Shown here: positions 58,280 through 64,000 of the stretch, in pieces
Numbering within the stretch: the stretch's first letter is position 1
Layout: each line of letters starts with the position of its first letter
From: Nostoc piscinale CENA21
GTDB taxonomy: Bacteria > Cyanobacteriota > Cyanobacteriia > Cyanobacteriales > Nostocaceae
Assembly: GCF_001298445.1 (NCBI RefSeq)
Contig: NZ_CP012036.1
Coordinates: 2,943,351-3,007,350 of the forward strand
Direction of reading: 5' to 3'
DNA: 64,000 bases
Program-made: the position numbers and the translations under genes
Notes under the pieces: generated by a model
Seen by the model: the letters and a program-made list of their open reading frames with translations, nothing else
Databases searched by the model: none
Told to the model about the DNA's origin: nothing

Positions 58280-59165
58280 ATGAGTGCTTGTATGAAATCA
58301 ATTATCAATTACCATGTCATTGATTCAACAAATGTAGGAGATTTATTTTCTGTTCCTGCAAAATATTTTACTTTTCCTGGATATACTGTTGAGCAAGCTG
58401 ATATCAGAACCATCAACCTTGAAGATGCAAGAGATAAACACATTATTGTAGGTGGAGGTGGACTACTATATTCTCCATTTTTGCAATCATTTTCAAAGCT
58501 TGTTGAATCTAAAGCACGTACAAAATTAATCGCTTGGGGTATTGGTCAGCAACTCTACGGTAATTCTTATACACTTGCAGAATTACAGAACTTTGACTAT
58601 TCTCAATATCTGGAAAACTTTGATTTAATTGGCGTTCGAGATTTCGTCAATAAATATAATTGGGTTCCTTGTGCTAGTTGTATGCACCCAGCTTTCGACA
58701 AAAAGAGAGAAATCAAACATGAATTTGTAGTTTTTTCTCATAAAAAATTCCAAATAAAGATTCGGAATTTTCCCAAAATGACTAATAATAATCAAAATAT
58801 TGAGGAGATTTTAGATTTTTTGGGTTCTGGTGAAACCATATTAACAAGTTCTTATCATGGAGCATATTGGGGGACTTTACTGGGAAGAAAAGTTTTATGT
58901 TTTCCATTTAGTAGTAAGTTTTATACACTCAAACATACTCCTGCAATCTTGCCTGTGCAAAAGTGGGTACAACAAAAAATTAAGTTTTCACTATTTAGTA
59001 AAACTTTTTTTTGAGTTGTATTATAAAAATAAATTTTCTTGCAAAACGGATGATTGGCAGAATTATCTAAAAGACTGTAAAGCATACCCTGAAAGTCTTA
59101 ATGAATATCGAGAACGTAATCATTGGTACTACTCTCAAATATTAAATACTTTAGCTGATTCGTAA
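58280..59165 (+). pseudogene. Polysaccharide pyruvyltransferase-like protein, frameshifted
   Basis: The protein begins MSACMKSIINYHVIDSTNVG, with GDLFSVPAKYFTFPG and the glycine-rich HIIVGGGGLLYSPFLQSF. These recall the polysaccharide pyruvyltransferase/CsaB fold, which adds pyruvate ketals to sugars; TSSYHGAYWGTLLGRKVLCF supports it. A T8 run at 59005-59012 ends the first frame right after LFSKTFF. With T7, ELYYKNKFSCKTDDWQNYLK continues to a stop at 59165, about 294 residues. ATG at 58292 is an alternative start. Probably modifies the glycan made by neighbouring transferases. Confidence 0.78.
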
Positions 59166-59333
59166 CAATATGATTTCCAAATTACACAGTTTACTAGGTT
59201 GGAATTCTCCAGAAATTTTTTCATGTAATCAATAAAAATCAATTGCTTACCAATAAATTTTCACTTAAATACTGACCATTACGTAAGAAATTATCGCTCA
59301 CTTAGAAAAACTTGAAAACCAAATCTAATCATT

Positions 59334-60167
59334 ATGAAAACAAACATTTTGCCAAAAAACTATAACTTCTTTTTTCTGGAAAAGTTGCATGAACCTACAG
59401 CTTCTAGTGTGCAGGCTGCTAAAGCTGCCGATGGAGCAGCTAACTTGGGTTTTCCGACAGTTTTGATTTATCCTCAGCAAGGATGGCAAGCAATTAATCC
59501 GATTCATTTATTCCACCCTTTTCAACCACAAAAACCACCAGAAAATGTTATTAAATATTATAATTTTCAAGATAAATTACAAGTAGCAAAGCTACGAATG
59601 CCTTGGCATATTGATTACTGTAAAACTAAATTCACTAACTCTAACACTGTCGCCACCAAGTATTATTTTCCATTTTATATCCGAGCAACTACGAAAATTG
59701 TTCATGCTTGGAATTGGAATTTTATCAAAGCTGCAATAAAATATGGGATTCCGGCAATTTATGAGCATCATCACCATGAAGATAAGCAATTTGAACCAGA
59801 AATAGTAAATCATCCTTTGTTTCAAGTTGCTGTGACAGTTGCAGATACAGTCCGCGAAAGCATGATTCAACATGGTATACCACCAGAAAAACTGATTAAA
59901 ATCTATAATGGATTTAATCATTTATTTATGCAGAGACAGCCGGAAAAAGCAGCAGAATGGCGGCAAAAATTATTGCAAAGTCAGCGTTCGCAATTGGTAG
60001 TTTATGCTGAAGCATTAAATAAATTTAAAGGTAAAGTTTTAGAAACTCATCCCAGAAAAATTGACGGATTTCTAGAAACTATTGAATTTGTTCAACAATT
60101 TTCTTGGGAAAATCGTGCCGCTAAAATTCTCAGTTACGTTGATGAACGTTTTTCGTCCGCAATTTAA
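59334..60167 (+). CDS. Glycosyltransferase-like protein, internally shortened
   Basis: A 277-residue protein. Its first ~205 residues look like the acceptor domain of a GT4 enzyme (EKLHEPTASSVQAAKAADGA, IYEHHHHEDKQFEPEIVNHP, VTVADTVRESMIQHGIPPEK). It then enters the donor domain (LVVYAEALNKFKG) but jumps within a few residues to what is normally the extreme C-terminus (FSWENRAAKILSYVDERFSS). About 100 residues containing the nucleotide-sugar site appear to be missing in frame. It may be a degenerate remnant or an acceptor-binding partner; catalysis is unlikely. Confidence 0.75.
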   Translation: MKTNILPKNYNFFFLEKLHEPTASSVQAAKAADGAANLGFPTVLIYPQQGWQAINPIHLFHPFQPQKPPENVIKYYNFQDKLQVAKLRMPWHIDYCKTKFTNSNTVATKYYFPFYIRATTKIVHAWNWNFIKAAIKYGIPAIYEHHHHEDKQFEPEIVNHPLFQVAVTVADTVRESMIQHGIPPEKLIKIYNGFNHLFMQRQPEKAAEWRQKLLQSQRSQLVVYAEALNKFKGKVLETHPRKIDGFLETIEFVQQFSWENRAAKILSYVDERFSSAI

Positions 60168-60208
60168 TTAATTCCCATCAGTTAAACGTGGTTTGGTGAT
60201 ATTTTGAT

Positions 60209-61214
60209 ATGGATGGTATTTGTACTCTTGCTAATGATAGAGTTTATAACCAATTAGTTGCTTTACTTAATAGTATAGAAGCAATTTATGGTCAATCAAT
60301 GCCCGTTTGCATCTATCCTTATGATGACAAAATAGAGCAAATTACTCACGAAATTGCTCGTCGTCCTCATGTGCAGATTTATAACAATCAAGAATCTATT
60401 CATTCATGGGATGAATTTGTGCGTAATGTTTGGGATATTCATCCGACTGCTCAACAAGAATGGCTAAAAGTTACCAAAGAAAAATATCATCGATTTGGAA
60501 CTCATCGACGTTACGGTGCTTTTGATGGGCCTTTTGACCGCTTCGTTTATATGGATGCTGATACCTTATTGATGAGTCCCCTGGATAAGATTTATGATCA
60601 GCTAAATTACTACGATTGGGTAGTATATGATTTTCAATATACAGATTTATCTCATGTATATCAAGAAAAATCGCCAAAATTAACAGAAATATTTTCGGTT
60701 GAAAGACTCAAAAAAGAAATATTTTGTTCTGGTTTTTATGCTTCCAAAAAGAACATATTTTCTTTAGAAACTAGAGATTCACTGCTAGGAAATCTCCATC
60801 AAGGAGAAGCAGAAATTCTTTATCCTTTTGCTCCTGATCAAACCATTCTTAATTATATGGTTATGCGCTCAGGAATTTATAATTGTAACTTAGCTTTACA
60901 TCTACCATCTGACGAAAAAAACAGGATGCTGTGTCACTTCAAATCATTTTATAGCAAAAGATAACATCCTGTATGATAAAGGCAATCGCTTGACTTATAT
61001 TCACTATATTGGCTTATCTTCTAAGTTATTTAATCAAGTTTGTAATGGAGAAAATATTGATTTCCCTTACAGAGATGTTTTTTTACATTATCGCTATTTA
61101 CACGAACCAGAAAAGCGCCCAAAATTTACAACTAAACCAAAAGCTTACAATGCGCTTCCAAATTTAGGTACACGAATTCTCAAAAAATTAGGATTAGCAG
61201 TGGGACATAAATAA
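60209..61214 (+). pseudogene. GT-A-like protein, Npun_R2821/R2823-type, frameshifted
   Basis: Glycosyltransferase-like protein with a nucleotide-diphospho-sugar transferase (GT-A) look. N-terminus GICTLANDRVYNQLVALLNS; the metal-binding DxD is in FDRFVYMDADTLLMSPLDKI. An A7 run at 60915-60921 breaks it; with A6, SDEKTGCCVTSNHFIAKDNI continues into TYIHYIGLSSKLFNQVC and a stop at 61214, about 335 residues. It is a paralogue of 62194-63120 (same N-terminal and DxD blocks, same terminal HYIG/HWAG block). The name comes from memory of a cyanobacterial family label and is tentative; the reaction is unknown. Confidence 0.78.
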
Positions 61215-61218
61215 TCAG

Positions 61219-62179
61219 ATGGAAATAAAAACTGTTGGGATGATTAGCAGCTATGGCGCTTTAAAAACCAGAGGCGATTGGCTGTGGCAACAAACGCCGC
61301 ATGCTTTTGGTGTTTGGCAAAATATTCAAATGCAGGCTTTAGCCAGTAAGCCTGATTTTTTATTAATGTATCAGTTTGATTTTCCCGAACCAACTAAACC
61401 GCTATCTTTGTTAGATAAAATGCGGAGAAAACCACAAAAAAAAACAGGTAGATATTACTTCTTTGTTACGCGGAGTTAGTAAAGAACGCATAATTTATCT
61501 AATGCGAGAACCGCCTTTAGATGAGGTAGTAGAAAAGAATATCAATAATTATAAAATAGCACAAAAATACTGCGGTTATGTTTCTGGCCCAGATGATTTT
61601 GCACCAATTCCTGAATATATGCCAGCTATTTGGTATCACAATAATTCATTTCGGGATTTAGATGAAATGCCGCCTCCAGCAAAAGTTAAAACTTGTAGTT
61701 GGATTACTTCGGGAATTAATCGTACAGCCAATCATCGCCAGCGTTTAGATTTTTTACAATCTTTGCAGTCTAGTCAAATCAAATTTGATTTATACGGACG
61801 CGACTTACCTAACTGGTCAAATTCTTTAGGAGAATTGAATAATAAATGGTATGGTATGTCCCCATATTATTACAATTTAGCAATTGAAAACTATGCAGAT
61901 AATAATTGGTATGTGAGTGAAAAGCTTTGGGATGCTTTATTAGCATGGTGTTTACCAATTTATTATGGTGGCTCTGCGGCGGATAAATTATTACCATCTG
62001 GTAGTTTTTTAAGATTACCTAGCTTAGATGAAAAAGGCATTGCTTATATTCAAGAAGTAACTGCTACTCCTGATGCTTGGTATGCTGCTAAAGATGCGAT
62101 CGCCGAAGCTAGGCAAATAATTTTACACAAATTAAACCTGCTAAATTGGTTAGCAAATTTTGTAAAAAATCATGGATAA
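61219..62179 (+). pseudogene. GT10 (alpha-fucosyltransferase-like) glycosyltransferase, frameshifted
   Basis: About 320 residues once joined. The GT10 donor-binding motif is clear in the C-terminal half: YYNLAIENYADNNWYVSEKL followed by WDALLAWCLPIYYGG, equivalent to the FucT motif. The N-terminal half holds GDWLWQQTPHAFGVWQNIQM. An A9 run at 61436-61444 breaks the frame; with A8, RRKPQKKQVDITSLLRGVSK continues to ERIIYLMREPP. It begins four bases after the previous gene and ends 14 bases before the next, so the three are one transcript. GDP-fucose as donor is the family norm, not proven here. Confidence 0.84.
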
Positions 62180-62193
62180 AAAAGGTAGATAAG

Positions 62194-63120
62194 ATGAGTC
62201 GCGGAATTTATATTATTGCCAATGATAAAGTGACAGATCATGCGATCGCACTCCTCAACAGTATCCGTACTTATGATGCGGATACACCAATCGTCATGAT
62301 TCCTTATGATGATAACTATCACAACATAGCCGCTACACTGAATCAATATTATGGTGTGCAGCTATACGAAGACTTAGAATTTATTGACCGTCTTTCTAAA
62401 AGATTACACGAAACTTTCGGCGGTCAATTTTTCGCCCGTCCTAATCAATTTCGCAAACAGGCTTGTTGGTTCGGCCCGTTCGATGAATTTTTGTACATTG
62501 ATACAGATATTGTGGTCTTTGAAAAGATTATTGATAATCTCAATTACTTAGCAAATACAGATTTTATTTGTTGTGATTATCAGCATTCAGGCGGCATTAA
62601 AAATGTCTTCAGCCAGAAGGTATTAACCGATAAAGTATTTACTGAGTCTGAAGTCAAAGATATTTTCAATGGTGGTTTTTGGGCTTCCAAGAAAAACCTC
62701 ATTTCCGAACAAGATTTGTACGAAACTTTTGCTGAATGTGCCGCCCATACAGATTATTTCGACTTTTCTGAAAAGACTTCTGACCAACCAATTATCAACT
62801 ATATGTTGCTCAAACGGATTTCGCGCCGATTTAATGTGGTGCGTCGCCCAGGAAAAGCACCAGGAAATTGGGCAGGTAGTCCACAATTTCAACAACAGGG
62901 CAACATTTTGATTGATCCGGCTGTTAATCAACCCCTGCAATATCTCCACTGGGCTGGGATTCGCATTCAACCAGGTTGTCCTTATTGGGGGATTTGGGAA
63001 TATTATCGCAATTTAAATCCCGACATACCGCCTGCGTCAATTCCCGCCCCAACCAAACCAAGTCAGTGGGAGACAACATTACGGACAATTAAAAAACAAG
63101 TTCACAAAATCTTTAAGTAA
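62194..63120 (+). CDS. GT-A-like protein, Npun_R2821/R2823-type
   Basis: A 308-residue intact paralogue of the 60209 gene. It has GIYIIANDKVTDHAIALLNS, IVMIPYDDNYHNIAATLNQY, the DxD-type FDEFLYIDTDIVVFEKIIDN and the C-terminal LQYLHWAGIRIQPGCPYWG. The fold is most like retaining GT8-type enzymes. The start at ATG 62194 has AAGGTAGAT upstream, better than the in-frame TTG-type extension to 62146, which would overlap the previous gene. Last gene of the glycan cluster; the next gene is rplI. Reaction unknown. Confidence 0.82.
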   Translation: MSRGIYIIANDKVTDHAIALLNSIRTYDADTPIVMIPYDDNYHNIAATLNQYYGVQLYEDLEFIDRLSKRLHETFGGQFFARPNQFRKQACWFGPFDEFLYIDTDIVVFEKIIDNLNYLANTDFICCDYQHSGGIKNVFSQKVLTDKVFTESEVKDIFNGGFWASKKNLISEQDLYETFAECAAHTDYFDFSEKTSDQPIINYMLLKRISRRFNVVRRPGKAPGNWAGSPQFQQQGNILIDPAVNQPLQYLHWAGIRIQPGCPYWGIWEYYRNLNPDIPPASIPAPTKPSQWETTLRTIKKQVHKIFK

Positions 63121-63307
63121 GATTTAATATTGCCATTGATGATTTTTGATTTTTGATCGGCGAAACAGTTGCGATCGCCCCCCGCCTTTCGCTAGGATCT
63201 GTAAGCTTTAGGGTATAGACAAACCCCCTTGGGATACAGCTACACTCATGTAGGTTATCCGGCTGCAACCCAAGTTATTGAGATTTTACAGGAAAAACAA
63301 CAAAACA

Positions 63308-63766
63308 ATGGCGAAACGTGTCCAGTTAGTTTTAACTCAAGATGTCAGCAAGTTAGGCAAATTAGGTGACTTAGTAGAAGTTGCTCCTGGCTATGCTAGA
63401 AATTACCTTATTCCCAAGAGTTTGGCAACCCGCGCGACTCCTGGTATTCTCAAGCAAGTAGAACGCCGTCGTGAACAAGAACGTCAACGGCAATTAGAAC
63501 TCAAACAACAAGCCTTAGAACAAAAAGCAGCTTTAGAAAAAGTTGGCAGTTTGAAAATTGCCAAGCAAGTTGGTGAAAACGAAGCCATTTTCGGTACTGT
63601 CACCACTCAAGATGTCGCCGATGCAATTCAAGCTGCTGCTAACCTAGAAGTTGATCGTCGTGGTATTACTATCCCCGACATTGGCAAGCTAGGTACTTAC
63701 AAGGCTGAAATCAAGTTGCATTCAGACGTAACCGCGCAAATAGACGTTGAAGTTGTTGCAAGCTAA
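63308..63766 (+). CDS. rplI: 50S ribosomal protein L9
   Basis: Binds 23S rRNA and bridges ribosomal subunits. The 152-residue product begins MAKRVQLVLTQDVSKLGKLG, the classical L9 signature DLVEVAPGYARNYLIPKSLA follows, then the long connecting helix (about 50-78, charged EQERQRQLELKQ) and the C-terminal domain. The ATG at 63308 fits the family; an upstream in-frame extension to 63278 does not. dnaB follows after about 156 bases, the conserved bacterial order. Confidence 0.97.
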   Translation: MAKRVQLVLTQDVSKLGKLGDLVEVAPGYARNYLIPKSLATRATPGILKQVERRREQERQRQLELKQQALEQKAALEKVGSLKIAKQVGENEAIFGTVTTQDVADAIQAAANLEVDRRGITIPDIGKLGTYKAEIKLHSDVTAQIDVEVVAS

Positions 63767-63922
63767 CAATTTTTTGAGGTTCTGCCACAGATACACACAG
63801 ATGTTTTATCAGTGTTAAATCTGTGGTTGTTCATTTCTCAATCCCCGTACTAGAGTGTTCTCTCGCAGATTTTGGACTATAAGAGTAGTAGAAACATCCT
63901 TATTACTCATCCAAAATCGCGT

Positions 63923-64000
63923 ATGGCGGAAGAATTAAGTTTTCAAGGCGATGGTAGCGATCGCCTACCACCCCAAAATATTGAAGCAGAAGAAGCGATT
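63923..64000 (+). CDS. dnaB: Replicative DNA helicase DnaB, N-terminal fragment
   Basis: ATG at 63923 opens MAEELSFQGDGSDRLPPQNI, then EAEEAI at the window edge. PPQNIEAEEAI is the conserved N-terminal entry of DnaB, the hexameric replication-fork helicase. Only 26 residues are visible and the gene continues beyond the window. Confidence 0.9.
   Translation, partial: MAEELSFQGDGSDRLPPQNIEAEEAI

Noticed and set aside
61809..61997. Antisense open frame within the GT10 gene
   Set aside because: Lies opposite the conserved GT10 donor motif and lacks coding features of its own.
53242..62179. Programmed ribosomal frameshifting as a general explanation for the broken genes
   Set aside because: Programmed sites are normally found in one gene type (transposases, dnaX, prfB) with a stimulatory stem or Shine-Dalgarno element. 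Here many unrelated genes share only a homopolymer, which fits sequence error or polymerase slippage better.

Overview
The window looks like the chromosome of a filamentous, probably heterocyst-forming cyanobacterium of the Nostocales. The octamer GCGATCGC is very frequent. There is an SLH/OprB-type porin, a DUF1816 protein, an NDH-1 subunit K, a CYP110-like P450, orthocaspase-like and NB-ARC/WD40 proteins, and the dispersed palindromes and heptanucleotide repeats typical of that order. I see no rRNA, tRNA, CRISPR array, prophage or intact insertion sequence.

Layout. 1-5 kb: outer-membrane porin, then an AtzG-like subunit, a membrane protein and an AtzE-like amidase. 5-9 kb: threonine aldolase (frameshifted), cupin protein, nucleotidyltransferase (frameshifted). 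9-17.4 kb: secA, nnrDE, a SPOR-like exported protein, a pentapeptide protein (frameshifted) and mnmA. 17.4-24.8 kb: a ParDE toxin-antitoxin pair, ATP sulfurylase, a caspase-like pseudoenzyme (frameshifted), an alpha/beta hydrolase and small proteins. 24.9-30.9 kb: rlmB, mini-RNase III, a STAS protein, carA, an aspartic protease and trpD. 30.9-40.4 kb: an orphan D12 DNA methylase (frameshifted), a membrane protein, and a three-gene group made of a helical protein, an Hsp70/actin-fold ATPase (frameshifted) and a dynamin-like GTPase. 41.5-52.6 kb: a PAS histidine kinase, P450, Coq4, VOC protein, a solitary ndhK paralogue, a STAND ATPase with 14 WD40 blades (frameshifted), a DUF2817 peptidase and gloB. 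53.2-63.1 kb: a glycan-synthesis cluster of glycosyltransferases, a pyruvyltransferase-like protein and an ABC exporter, all on the + strand. 63.3 kb to the end: rplI and the start of dnaB.

The most striking property of the window is a set of about fourteen frameshifts. Each lies in a run of 6-9 A or T. All except the compound T8A7 site in the ABC gene are repaired by removing one base, and that site by removing two. Each restores a long, family-consistent protein. Six of the seven complete glycosyltransferase, pyruvyltransferase or exporter genes from 53.2 to 62.2 kb are affected, and the remaining one (59334) seems to have lost most of its second domain. This could be homopolymer over-calling in the assembly, real decay, or tracts rescued by polymerase slippage. 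The sequence alone cannot decide.

The best candidates for little-described biology are the Hsp70-like/dynamin-like/helical-protein group (33-40.4 kb) and the ABC exporter whose C-terminus carries two tandem, degenerate histidine-kinase dimerisation-like repeats. Weaker candidates are the caspase-like protein with its His/Cys dyad replaced and the NB-ARC/WD40 protein with a dispersed repeat translated in its linker.
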